A DNA stretch of 25,157 nt. Origin: Beroe ovata (taxonomy: Eukaryota; Ctenophora; Nuda; Beroida; Beroidae). Under the pieces are notes generated by a model that saw nothing but the letters and a program-made list of their open reading frames with translations, made no database searches and was not told the DNA's origin. Below, piece after piece: positions 1-9,921 of this stretch; positions within the stretch are counted from its first letter, which is position 1, and the number at the start of each line of letters is the position of its first letter. The position numbers were made by a program, and so were the translations under genes. The stretch is taken from NCBI GenBank assembly GCA_946803715.1, contig CAMPET010000202.1:61094-86250 (forward strand), given 5' to 3'.

Positions 1-44
1 TTTGTGTGTGTGTGTGTGTGTGTGTGTGTTTGTGTTTGTGTGTG
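1..44. repeat. (TG)n microsatellite at the left edge
   Basis: A run of TG dinucleotides with a few TTTG interruptions opens the window. It lies downstream of the last visible exon of the minus-strand PX-MIT gene, so it is probably intronic in that gene. No coding signal is visible in positions 1-116. Confidence 0.9.
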
Positions 45-116
45 GTGTAGAGAGATGGTGTGGCAAACGGGACAAATATGATGAAATAATCTGCTTTCTA
101 TTTTCCACTGATAAGT

Positions 117-2895
117 TCATTGAATTTGATGGTTTGAACCCCAAAAACAAAAACAAAAAGTGGTGATAAAAGTTCTATCCATGCTATCTGATAACCTCTT
201 GGGAGACTGTACGACCATGACCCTATCTTTGACAGAGAGCACCCTGAACGCTCTAACTTGTTCCATGGTCATGGTGATGGGCTTCTTGCTGCGTTGCTGG
301 TGTCGGTGCTGCGTGGCAAAGTTCTCCGCTATCTGGAGATATTCGGCAGTGCGGCGCCTAACTCCTGGGGTGTGGTTACAGAATACGGGGGGTTTTGAGC
401 ATGGTCTGAGGGTCAGGGGGTGAGTCCAGGTGAGCTTAGGTAGACACTAATTGCAGGGATGTGATGGGGGAGAGTTGACATGTCTCGTTAGTAGGGGCAT
501 GAGAGGTAAGGTAGGTAGGGAAAGGTTACTTCAAACCTGATTAAAACAATTTCTAGATTAGAGAAGTTGGGGGTGTATTCCCTTCTAAACTGAGCCAATC
601 TCCCCACTCACCCTCTCTCCTCATAGGGTCAGGATCATGTTGTACTCCAGCAATGAGAATCTCCACTGCACTATGCAGCATCTCATTCGCTCCCTTGTAA
701 TCCCTCACCCGCTCCCTTTCCTTTGCCTCAGCCACTATCTTTGCACAATTCCGATAGTAGTCCTCGCCTCTAAACCCAAAACACCCCATCTCGTTAAGAG
801 AAGGTGATGAGTGACTCTTTGGTATCACTCCTGTGTGTTTGAGTGTCAAATTGTGAACTTGTCGGGGCTTAGCGACCGGTGTGATGTTGTCTGAGCCTCG
901 TCTTTGCTCCGGACATCGCACACCAGAACTGAATTTACTCGGTTCTACATGATTTGACGGTAGTGGATCCGATAGATCAATCTCGAAGGTTGGTGATACG
1001 GGGGGAATATCAGAGTTGGCATCCTCCGCAAAAGCAATATCAGTGATATTATGCTTGCTCTCCGCTTCGAGAAACATGTCATCCAGATCACTGCACTCTG
1101 AACTGATATCCGAGGAAATGAGACTACCACGAGATCCGCCGTGGTCACAGGACAGTAGTTTTGTGCTGACAAGGATCTTATTCTCAATGGGAGTTCCCAG
1201 AGAATTCTCACCCTCTTGTGTCACTTCACTGTCCGTCTTATTGGGGGAATATTCCGACTCTCTGATTATGGTGGCAGGTTTAATGTTCGGAGAGGAGTCG
1301 TCTTCATCGTGTGTCAGTCGTATTTCAGGCATGGTACAGTTTGTAAGAGAGTGTTCTTCTCCGTCTTCCGATACCTCCATCGATATTCAACAGGAGGGTT
1401 GCCCTCTGTTTACTACTTTGGGACTGTTCCAAGGACTGTGTTCCGATTGACGGCGTAAATTCCTATGATCTGACTTATTGCTCGTAATACTTATCGAATC
1501 TGCTGAAGATTTTGACTTCGTTCGTTGAAAATACGATCTTCGTGAGGGGTTATTGCTGGATGTATCACTGTTTGAAGATATTTGTGGAGTGTATGCAGAT
1601 GATACTTGGCTGCCCACAGAGTCTCTATTTTTTCGACGGTTGTTGGTAAGGAGCACAGTAAGTTCTTCGTCCGTAAGAACTAACAGGTCTGGTAGCTGAG
1701 AGATGAAGAGTGTTAGACAGCCGATTACTACAGTGATGACTGCAGCGAGGATCTGAATAAACTGCTGGAGTAATTCTCACATTGCTGGGCGTTTCTTTGA
1801 ACGTTCCTCCTGCAATTTCCAGCTGATCTTTCACCTAAATGAGTGATTTTGTACTTTTGGAGATTTTAACTTTTGGAGGTTGTAAAAAAGATGGATCATT
1901 TAACTAAAATCTCAAGAATCTCTAAAATCGAAATATGTCTCGAACCTGGGCCCACTCTCGTTGATAGTCAGTGTTAGAAATAGCAACAAAAGATTCCGGA
2001 TCCTTAGGTCGTTTGTTACGAGTCTTACAGCAAGCTATGGTGTTCCGACGCTTCAAGTTGTAGTTGATAATGAAGCCCTGGATAATATATACACGTGATG
2101 GGCATTGAGTATTTGGTATTGGGCATTACTGCGCAGTGCGCACTTTATCTGGCACCATTTTGATTGATCAAAGTGGCTCTTCAATAAAGGCAGAGGTACC
2201 TGACAGAAGAATTTGACAGGCTGTATAGTAAGCAGGAAGACAGTGCTTTGAATTAATCCAATGAAAGCCGCAAACTCTCTTGTTCTCTGATTAATGACCT
2301 TTCGATTCTTTTCGGCTAGAAAATGGGAAAGAAGTTTATACCTGGTATTGAATCAGCAATGGTAGGTGATTCACAATTATCAATAGTTCACTATCAATGC
2401 AGTTTATTGGGTCATACATACATTGCCAGAAAGAAAGCTTAAGAAATGGAGAGAATCTAATCCCGAGGTCTGGAAAAGACTGATGCTTTTCGATCTGTTG
2501 TTTTAGTTCTAAGTATTCCTCTACTCCCCTCCACACCTCCTTCTGAAAGGAAGACTGATATTGCTAGTTGAATTTTGACCTGGGAGTCCTTTCCGAAACT
2601 GACTTAAGTCGATAAACAAACTTAAATTGAATGCAAATTAACACTATAATTTTGGAAACGACCCCCTTTCCAAATATTCTCTGACATGGAACTAACCTTT
2701 TTAATCTGATTGTTTGATGCCACACACTGAAAGATTTGGTTGATCAGAATAGTGATCTAAAGCAGCATTAAGGATGAATCCAAATGATGTGAGTAAAGAA
2801 ATAAAAACTCCTACCTTCACTATAACCGAGTACAGTACTCTTGAAGCAAGGATCTTATGTTCACCAAATTCAATATTAAGAATAATGATGTCCAT
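117..2895 (-). CDS. RPS6KC1: PX-MIT domain protein, RPS6KC1-like, 3' part off the left edge
   Basis: Minus-strand gene rebuilt from phase-compatible exons: 2895-2815, 2542-2422, 2315-2200, 2077-1946, 1834-1781, 1695-1417, 1374-612 and 364 to somewhere near 117. Residues 1 to about 106 read as a PX domain (phosphoinositide binding, endosomal targeting): a W-x-x-V-x-x-Y core, an FPDL segment and a late hydrophobic helix. A long Ser-rich acidic linker follows. A MIT domain at about 465-535 ends in RREGVRRRTAEYLQIAEN, split across the exon 7/8 junction. After it, AFRVLSVKDRVMVV resembles the segment between MIT and kinase in RPS6KC1 (a sphingosine-kinase-binding pseudokinase-like protein), favouring RPS6KC1 over SNX15. 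The kinase domain would lie left of position 1. Exon 8 has no clear donor, so its end is uncertain. Exons 6 and 7 share a frame but are separated by an in-frame TGA (1387-1389), avoided here by a proposed 42-nt intron. Confidence 0.65.
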
Positions 2896-3160
2896 GACTG
2901 ACCATTCTGCGAAGAGGACTTAATGGCGAGTACTTTCAAAAAGCAAAAATCCAAAATTAAAGTCGAGAACAAAAATATCCATTTACAATTAACAAAACAT
3001 GCTACCTATACGCATGATTGCTGATAATAGATATTTCAAGAGTTGTGATAAAACGTTATATTTACATCTGATAAATATACAGCAATTAGTACAAGAACAT
3101 AAAATAAGTGTTATTCATCAGTCTTAAGTAAGTGCTGCACCTTTGCATTGCAGAACTCAG

Positions 3161-4129
3161 TTAGGCATTTTTCCAATCCAGCACTTTCATGAATTCTTCT
3201 TGGGTAAAATTAAGCATTCTAGATGCCTCAAGGTGCAACTTCTGCTTTCTTAAAATGTCAATTAGCTTCATTTGCTTCTTATATGCATTAATTAGCTCAG
3301 ATTTCTGTTTCTGAAGTATTTTATTCTCATTTGAAATACTGTTGAAGGTTTCTCTATCAAAATTAGAATTCTCTGATGCTTTGGACTTTTCTGCACTTAG
3401 CAGACTCTTGTATTTCTCAATTTCCTCAGCAGCCCTGTGTAGACGCAATTCCAATGTCTTCTGGGATTGGCCACTTTTCTTCTCAGTACGTTCTAATGCT
3501 TCATAGTCTTTTCTGAGATTCACCAAATCTGATTCTAGGATTTTATTTTGTGCTTTCTTATCTTCTGCAATATTGACAAACTTTTCAACCTGACTCTGTA
3601 AGTTCTGAATTGATTTCTTGAGTTTAGAATTTTCTTCCTTTTCAGTTGCAAGGGATTGTTTCATCTTACTCATGGTTTGCTTCTGCTTATTGTTTTCAAC
3701 ACTAAGTCCATCCACTTCTTCCTGAAGAACTCTTACTTTGGCCTTAAGTAATCTTAGAGTTGCATCAGTTCCAAGTTCTTGGGCCTCAACTGGGAGAACA
3801 TCATCTCTCAAGGGGTTGGTAGATTTCTTCCTTTGGGTCACTATTTCTTCACTTTGTACAACAGGTGTGGTAATGAAGGTTGAGGGAACCTCAGTGTGAC
3901 CTGCTCCTGAAACTTCATCTGCTTCTGGAACATTACTTGCAGTATCCTGTTCTAAGGACAGATTCACTACTTCCTCAACAAGCATTCGAGTTTTTTGTTC
4001 TATTTCTGCATTAATTCGATGATACTCCTCTTCCCTTGCTACAAGATCATCCGACACTCGTGACATGTATGAGCTCATAACTTTTCCTGTCAGCATACGA
4101 GTTTTTGAATTCAAATCAGGAAATTGCAT
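3161..4129 (-). CDS. TEX9: Coiled-coil protein, TEX9-like
   Basis: A 322-residue open frame without a visible intron. An in-frame TGA lies two codons before the ATG. Residues about 25-55 carry DDLVAREEEYHRINAEIEQK, and the last 60 residues (KQMKLIDILRKQKLHLEA, then FTQEEFMKVLDW near the end) closely resemble the N-terminal and C-terminal conserved parts of vertebrate TEX9, a testis and cilium-associated coiled-coil protein of unknown biochemical role. Residues about 125-310 are heptad-rich, with many Lys, Glu, Gln and Leu. Between them is an acidic, Ser/Thr-rich stretch (residues 60-110) that looks disordered. The protein is somewhat shorter than vertebrate TEX9, so extra 5' exons are possible. 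Its 5' end faces 2.2 kb of non-coding DNA. Family recognition is from memory of conserved ends. Confidence 0.7.
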   Translation of the reverse strand: MQFPDLNSKTRMLTGKVMSSYMSRVSDDLVAREEEYHRINAEIEQKTRMLVEEVVNLSLEQDTASNVPEADEVSGAGHTEVPSTFITTPVVQSEEIVTQRKKSTNPLRDDVLPVEAQELGTDATLRLLKAKVRVLQEEVDGLSVENNKQKQTMSKMKQSLATEKEENSKLKKSIQNLQSQVEKFVNIAEDKKAQNKILESDLVNLRKDYEALERTEKKSGQSQKTLELRLHRAAEEIEKYKSLLSAEKSKASENSNFDRETFNSISNENKILQKQKSELINAYKKQMKLIDILRKQKLHLEASRMLNFTQEEFMKVLDWKNA

Positions 4130-4443
4130 ATTTCATTGCTACATCAATCATAACTTAAATTTTGCTTCAAATTCATGTCAAAGAAACAAGATGATACAAG
4201 AACGATTTAAAATAGAGAATGATACATAACAGTGAGCTCAAGAGTTGAAAATAATACTTTTTAAAAGAGCATAAGAAATTCAACATTAACTAGTAGATAA
4301 ACTCAAAATTTATCGCAATAAGAGAAATCATAAAAATGCGGGTATATCACAGAGTGAGAAATCCAATAAAGGTAAAGACCAGACTAATGGTATTTAACTA
4401 AATAAATAAAAAAATACAAGAGTTATTGTATCTGACCATCAAA

Positions 4444-4504
4444 ATTCACAATATATTGAAAACTGGGCATTCACTGAATGCCCGATTTTCAATATATTGT
4501 GAAT
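4444..4504. repeat. 61-bp near-perfect inverted repeat (hairpin)
   Basis: Two 30-nt arms flank a single C. The left arm begins ATTCACAATATATTGAAAA and the right arm ends TTTTCAATATATTGTGAAT. The arms differ at two adjacent positions only. The outer halves are AT-rich and the inner GGGCATTCA/TGAATGCCC part is balanced. Spacing and symmetry suggest a minimal MITE or a fold-back element. Confidence 0.85.
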
Positions 4505-4639
4505 TGTGAATGCCATTCAGTATCATTGAAAAACACCACCCTAACATAAGTGTTCAATATAAAATGGAAGTAGGTATTTGACTATCTGTGCACAGTGCAT
4601 TACAAAAAAAGAACAAATTAATAATAAACGTTAATGAAT

Positions 4640-4736
4640 TTGTAGGATTTTACCCTACCGTCGGTGCGCGCGATTTTCAATCCGCCCCTTGCCAGGGATA
4701 AAATCCCGCCAGCAAGGGTAGGGTGAAATCCTACAA
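4640..4736. mobile_element. 97-bp MITE-like element with terminal inverted repeats
   Basis: The ends are 19-nt inverted repeats (4640-4658 against 4718-4736) with one mismatch, starting TTGTAGG and ending CCTACAA. TTAATGAAT lies immediately outside both ends (4631-4639 and 4737-4745), as expected of a 9-bp target-site duplication. The interior contains nested palindromes (CCCTTGC..GCAAGGG around GGGAT..ATCCC) and a GCGCGC tract. Caveat: a 19-bp direct repeat, including a third TTAATGAAT copy, follows at 4746-4764, so local slippage could mimic the duplication. Confidence 0.65.
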
Positions 4737-4845
4737 TTAATGAATATAATAAACGTTAATGAATAAATGTTATGACTGATGAATGTTATTTTTTGACCTT
4801 CTGAGCTTGAGTTTCATTCAACATTTTATATCAATCACCATCTCG

Positions 4846-4950
4846 CAACTTGTTGCGCGCCCCTGTTTTACTCAGTGAACTGAAAAGTCGTAGAAAACCA
4901 CGGAGACGCGCAGCGCGCGCGGAGTATTTGGGTCACGCAGTGCAGGAACA
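4846..4950 (+). repeat. Dispersed repeat family, copy A
   Basis: This segment shares CGCGCCCCTG..ACTCAGTGAACTGAAAAGTCGT and the later GGGTCACGCAGTGCAGGAACA with copy B near 19421-19507 (same strand). It shares the first block with copy C near 19990-20050 (opposite strand). The copies are diverged but collinear, which marks an interspersed repeat rather than a gene. Confidence 0.7.
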
Positions 4951-6164
4951 AAAATAAAACAATCATGCAAAATAAAACTGTATGGATCCAGGCGATAATT
5001 ATATCCCGACTTAAATAAATTTGATCTTGACTCAATAATGAATTCAGATTTATGTGCCCACAAGGCACTTATAGAAAATTGGTTTTTGTTCCCAAATAAC
5101 TGGACCAATTGGGATTTTTTGTTAGGTGGCAGATTTAGGACAATCATTCGATATTTTTGATTTAGGTCATTGACTCTTTGTATTCGGCGTCAAAAGTTTT
5201 GGGAAAGGAAACAGAAATTTGCATTTTACGCTGTTGCTATGAAATTAAGAAGTTGCATGAGCAAGTGAATGCGCCCGTACAGAAAAGCCTCATTTTGTTG
5301 TTTCATTGTTTTGAAGTGTTTCAATTTTGATGATCATTCAATTTAACTAATTTTTTGATTCTTTCTAATATTTAGAGCAGCACTTCCACTTGATGGGCCT
5401 TCTAGTATTACATAATCAGCTGAGGGGAGGGGGTTTCTGAATGATTACACTTGATTATGGAGGAGGAGGGAAGTTTTGGCTTTGATTACCTAATCAAGAT
5501 ATCATTAGGATTCAGGCCATCAAGGCCTGACAGACCTTAAGTCTCAAATTTGACATGCATCATTTTTTCTGATTAGGTTTACAGTAGGTGTGTATTCCTC
5601 CTGTGGGTCCCCTGGCATATCAGGGGTGTAGATATCAGATCACATGACACTTCAGCAGTGCGTAATCAGCTCATTAAGAACTGGTTTGAAACACTAGTAA
5701 AATCCACATAGCTTAATCTAAGAGGTGTAATAGCTGTATCTAGCTTAGCACCCACTGTGCCCTATTCTACCGACTGTATGCAACTTAGTACTTACTCTGC
5801 TCCCTTCAAAGACGCATGTATCACTTTAAACTTACTCTGTATCCTCTCTACTGAGCGTGTAAACTCAGTATCCCACTCAAAATGGCCAAAAGGCCAGACT
5901 GGATACAATACAGTGAATAACAGTTGGCATACTACCCAATTAAACCAGAAAGCATCCTATAGGGTGAGTGTAGCCGAGTCTGTGAACATCCTACTGGCAT
6001 GTTTGTCGAGTTCTGGATCAAAATGTTCAAGTTTGCCTAGGGATCTGAATTCTAACAGTCAGTTCAAAGTCATTTGCCCTCTCCCCATTTAGCTTTTAAT
6101 CCACTTGAGAATGCTCTACATCATATTCCTTTGTTCCTTTCAGACCTTTCCGTCAGAAGGGGGG

Positions 6165-6165
6165 N
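6165..6165. other. Single N, probable contig join or gap
   Basis: The base is unresolved just after a run of six G. The two other N positions in the window look like joins, so sequence may be missing here, possibly including 5' exons of the uL24m-like gene. Confidence 0.5.
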
Positions 6166-6368
6166 AGGTGTAAAAATGCCGAAATTTCGAATACATAATA
6201 TGTGAACGAGACCTTATCAATAATTTCAACATGCAATTGATTCTACCAAAAAATCATATCAGAAAATTTAAGATTATTGAGATACCCAATTGGCTTTGCA
6301 CTGTACCTACTGCAATTAAGTGCCTAACAACTGATTTATCATCCTTTTAGTTACAATACTGTTATTAG

Positions 6369-7023
6369 AATGATACGAAAAGCTAATGTTGGAGCTGCAA
6401 TGCTCAACTGGAGATATGTTGGGAAGACATTTGTCAACAGAGATAAAATCAGGGAAGAGATATACTTGGAGGGTCCAAATTCAAAACCATTCAGATACAT
6501 TGAAGTTAATGACATTTGCCGATGGCAAAGAGCCCCTAAACATGCAGCAACTGATGGTAGAGTTGTGTGGTTAAGTGAGGACGGAAAATATGCTAAAGTT
6601 TGTAACATCAATATGGCCTTAGAAGAGGTACCACCTGAATCAAGGAAAACGGATGATGATCCTACTCATCAAGCCATACATAAGAAGATCAAAATAGAAG
6701 AGTTAACTCTGATAGATATTAATGGCAACCCGGCAGAGAGAGTAGAGGTTTTGTATGCCAAATCTGGTGATCCCATGAGGGTCAGTGAAAAGGGAGTGGC
6801 AATTCCATACCAAGATGAAATATTGGAGAAAGATAAGCCTGCAACGAGCTCAGATACAACTGAGCGGGATTTACTGAAGTATGGGAAATACATTGCGGAG
6901 ATGCAGGATGTGGATGAGTCAATAGTTGAAGGCCTGGATCAAGACCTTGAATTGGAAGTCAAGGAAAGTAAAATCAAAACAGTATGGACAAAATCCAAGA
7001 GCTGGCTTACCAAAGAGGTATGA
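6369..7023 (+). CDS. MRPL24: Probable mitochondrial ribosomal protein uL24m, C-terminal exon
   Basis: An open exon of about 217 codons ending at TGA. Two features fit uL24m, a component of the mitochondrial large ribosomal subunit: an early LNWRYVGKT segment and a later LTLIDINGNPAERVEVLY followed by RVSEKGVAIP, which resemble the family's GLNxxxRYxGKT and V-x-LVDP-x-x-x-KP-x-x-V..RVSxKSGxxIP blocks. The acidic tail is also compatible. Two things are odd. About 60 residues separate the blocks where the family has few. The N-terminal KOW motif is absent, so it should be encoded upstream. A plausible acceptor (TTATTAG) precedes position 6369, with another at 6350. The last codons GAG GTA TGA also look like a splice donor, so the stop could be intronic. 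Identification is from motif resemblance only. Confidence 0.5.
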
Positions 7024-7286
7024 ATTGAGCATTTAGGATTGAATTTGTAATTATTCTATGAAGTCAGAGATGGAGAAGTGCTTGCCCATTAGGCTTTCTG
7101 CCCAGCTGCAAAAGCTTCTATTCAATTTAACTCGTAAATATTGCCATTCTTAAAGAGTTTTTAGAGTCATGATTGATGTCCATCTGTATTTCATTGATAT
7201 ATATATATAACATCAATATGAGTAATACCTATTGAGTATTCTATGTGAAATATTGGTCAAACATAATTCCTAGCTGTAGATTTAAA

Positions 7287-9010
7287 ATGGATCTAGAATG
7301 TTGGATGGGATACATGAGAGACAATATCAAAGACAAGAAACTAAGTGAGATTGTTATTCCTGGATCACATGACTCTGGAACTTACTGCATAACTTCCCGC
7401 TCTAAGTATGCCGTCTGCCTTTGTAACCTGCAGAATTCATTGTGTTTGCCGCTATGAACTGTGCATCATGTTATTTTCATAGGCGGACATATCTACTTCC
7501 TGACCTTGGATCATGCCTCAATCCACTAGTTGATATTGTGGGTGCTCCTTGGGCCAAGACACAGCCATATTCCATTGCGGTTAGTTTGAGGTTGTAGTAT
7601 TGCGATAGAGTTGGACCATAGCTATACATTACTTCATTCTTAATAACATTCCAGGTTCAACTGAGGATGGGAGTTCGATACATCGATCTCAGAGTGTTCC
7701 ATGATCTTGATACGGACCAGTTTGTCCTGGTTCACAGTTTTGAGGCTGCACCACTTAGAGACGAGATCAGTACAATTGCAGACTTTGTCAAGAGCCACCC
7801 TACCGAGATTGTCATTGTTGATGTGAATCACATTTATCAGTTAGTACATTGAGTTTGATCACCTTTTGGATATGAATTTGAGTAATTATTGGCATGAAAC
7901 TGTGTGATATAAACCGAAGCTGAACTTTACTTTCTATCATTAATTTCAAGGTGTGAGGAGGAAGACTTAGAGAGGATGTTGACTATATTTGACGAAGAGT
8001 TCCCCGAACTTTTGTCTCCAGTTCCCCAACTAGTAGGTTTTGCCAACCCCAAATGACATAGTATTATATAGGCTATAACCACTTGATATATTACCCGATT
8101 GTGTTACAATCACGCCTCCTCAAACATTCCTCAGGCATTCCCACGTACGGAAAAATGATCGAATCAGGGAAGCGGGTGATTGTTGCAGCCTCGGAGAGAC
8201 CAGAATGTTTCAATTCCCGGTGGAGCCACACCCGAGTCCAGCGTACATTCCCCTGGCTGTGGAGCAGCGAGGAGAACATTAAGTCTCCGTGGGGGAACAC
8301 ATTTGAAGTGGACAAACTCCTTACCTATCTCAAGGTTTCAGATTTTTCATATTACAAAAAAGTTCCATCTTCGTCACTATTTATTATGAACAGTGCTGTT
8401 GAGTCTCGTTTCATCGAGAATCACTGTCACGTGACTGAAATCGCTTGTAGCCCTATTCCCCCCATTTTCTCACAGATGACGATGTCGTGGCCCCGGTCGC
8501 CCGTCTCGTTACACGTGTGTCAGACAATTCTCACGGCACAGGACTTTGACACTGTCGCAGGCATTATCAGACCTCCGTCCAGCGTTAAGGAGGTAGGAGA
8601 GTGGGACAGGAAAGTGTGGGGATTGAGGAAGGGGTGTTCGTACGATCCGTATCACAGATTTGAGCACCACATACTCAAATACCAATACCTAATGAATTGA
8701 AGGATATTTGAGATACTAAAGTTTTTCTATGCTAAATTTACGAATTTACGATTACTCGATTCAGGCTGCGGCGATTCTGCATCCCAACTTGGCGTCATGG
8801 TATCGAGAATTCAAAGCTTCGTACAACCTGAATGTCACCATCATGGATTTCGTTGACAAAGACACAATCGAACTGTTGATCAATCTAAATTTACCCGAGA
8901 GTGAGGTTCCGAGCACCGATCCCGATCCCCTGAAGGGGAAAAGTGCTGAAAAGAAGACCAGGAGATGGTCTTTCTGGGACTTGTTCAATTTTCGTGGTGG
9001 GAGAAAGTGA
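7287..9010 (+). CDS. PI-PLC X domain-containing protein (PLCXD family), complete
   Basis: Seven phase-compatible exons: 7287-7405, 7483-7579, 7655-7839, 7951-8036, 8135-8334, 8476-8592 and 8765-9010, total 1050 nt, 349 residues, close to the usual PLCXD length. The family resembles the catalytic X domain of phosphoinositide-specific phospholipase C without the Y domain. The first catalytic His lies in IVIPGSHDSGTY (His28). MGVRYIDLRVFHD follows, and the second active-site His is in FVLVHSFEAAP (about residue 99). EIVIVDVNHIYQ supplies the acidic loop and IIMDFV-type strand signals lie near the C terminus (VTIMDFVDKD). A basic, Trp-rich tail (KKTRRWSFWDLF) could bind membranes. It probably starts at the ATG before DLECWMGYM, just upstream of the X-domain core. 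Intron 5 (8335-8475, 141 nt) is in frame without a stop, so its retention would keep the frame open. Confidence 0.85.
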
Positions 9011-9478
9011 TGATCGAATATGTGGAAATCCAATTGATGTTATTTATCAGACGTGCTAATGTTTCTCTTTATTGATGCTTAATTGTGTGATTTTATCGAA
9101 TTTCATGTGTTTCGAGAAACAAACCAATATAGAATAATTATTCAAGTTCAGATTTATCTCAGATTTGATTATTCAGATTTTTTATCGTATACTGTATAGT
9201 GTATAGCTGCTTGTTATTTTATTGATTTCGTTTATGTTACGCACGATGTTTAACTTGTCTTCCTATGAAACATGTTACAGTTTTCATTGTGTTACAATAA
9301 CCTGGTATAATTTAAGTCTTTGACATATCCCTGACAAATCCTTGACACATTCTTGACACATCCTTGACAAACATCTCATCAGCTTATGACCGCCTATATA
9401 TCAACCGATAAAAGGACAGAGTTGTAGAGCTGATACAGACACCATGTTAGGTTTTGTGGCCGATACGGTGATTATGTT
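8997..9478. repeat. Direct duplication, copy 1 (probable assembly artefact)
   Basis: This copy runs from the last codons of the PLCXD-like gene (GTGGGAGAAAGTGA) to the first 36 nt of the GPR89 coding region and stops at an N. The same sequence restarts directly after the N with scattered substitutions and small indels. It contains a degenerate tandem array of CCTTGACACAT-like units near 9320-9370, longer than in copy 2. Confidence 0.9.
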
Positions 9479-9479
9479 N
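9479..9479. other. Single N at the junction of the duplicated segments
   Basis: The N separates the end of copy 1 from the start of copy 2. The pattern is that of two overlapping contigs, or two alleles, placed end to end instead of being merged. Confidence 0.9.
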
Positions 9480-9921
9480 GTGGGAGAAAGTGATGATCGA
9501 ATATGTGGAAATTAAATTGATGTTGTTTTTCAGACGTGCTAATGTTTCTCTTTTTTGATACTGAATTGTGTGATTTTATCGATTTTCATGTGTTTCGAGA
9601 AACGAATTAATGTAGAATAATTATTGAAGTTCAGATTTATCTCATATTTGATTATTCAGATTTTTATCGTATACTGTATAGCTGCTTGTTATTTTATTGA
9701 TTTCGTTTATGTTACGCACGATGGTTTACTTATCTTCCTATGAAACATGTTACAGTTTTCGTTGTTAAATGTTACAATAACCTGGTATAAGTCCTTGACA
9801 CATCCTTGACAAGCATCTCATCAGCTTATGACCGCCTATTACATCAACCGATAAAAGGACAGAGTGGTAGAGCTGATAAAGACATCATGTTAGGTTTTGT
9901 GGCCGATACGGTGATTATGTT
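9480..9921. repeat. Direct duplication, copy 2
   Basis: The second version of the PLCXD-GPR89 intergenic region. It leads into the intact GPR89 exon 1, so this is the copy joined to the functional downstream gene. The true spacer between the two genes is probably only about 430 bp. Confidence 0.9.

Larger units (their letters stand above)
4130..6368. other. Non-coding spacer with mobile-element remnants
   Basis: No convincing gene in 2.2 kb. It holds the TEX9 upstream region, a 61-bp hairpin (4444-4504), a MITE-like element (4640-4736), a dispersed repeat copy (4846-4950) and a single N at 6165. A 111-codon open frame at 5757-6092 has no splice context or family resemblance, and I treat it as chance. 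The 5' exons of the downstream ribosomal-protein gene should lie here or in sequence lost at the N, but I could not locate them. Confidence 0.6.

Noticed and set aside
1387-1389. TGA in the PX-MIT gene as a selenocysteine codon
   Set aside because: The flanking region is a disordered Ser-rich linker with no redox motif, and I found no SECIS-like evidence.
1016-1450. 144-codon plus-strand frame opposite the PX-MIT gene
   Set aside because: Antisense to the serine-rich linker, whose minus frame joins in phase to the MIT and PX exons.
5757-6092. 111-codon plus-strand frame upstream of the uL24m-like exon
   Set aside because: No KOW-like or other family signal, no splice fit to the exon at 6369, and biased to chance composition.
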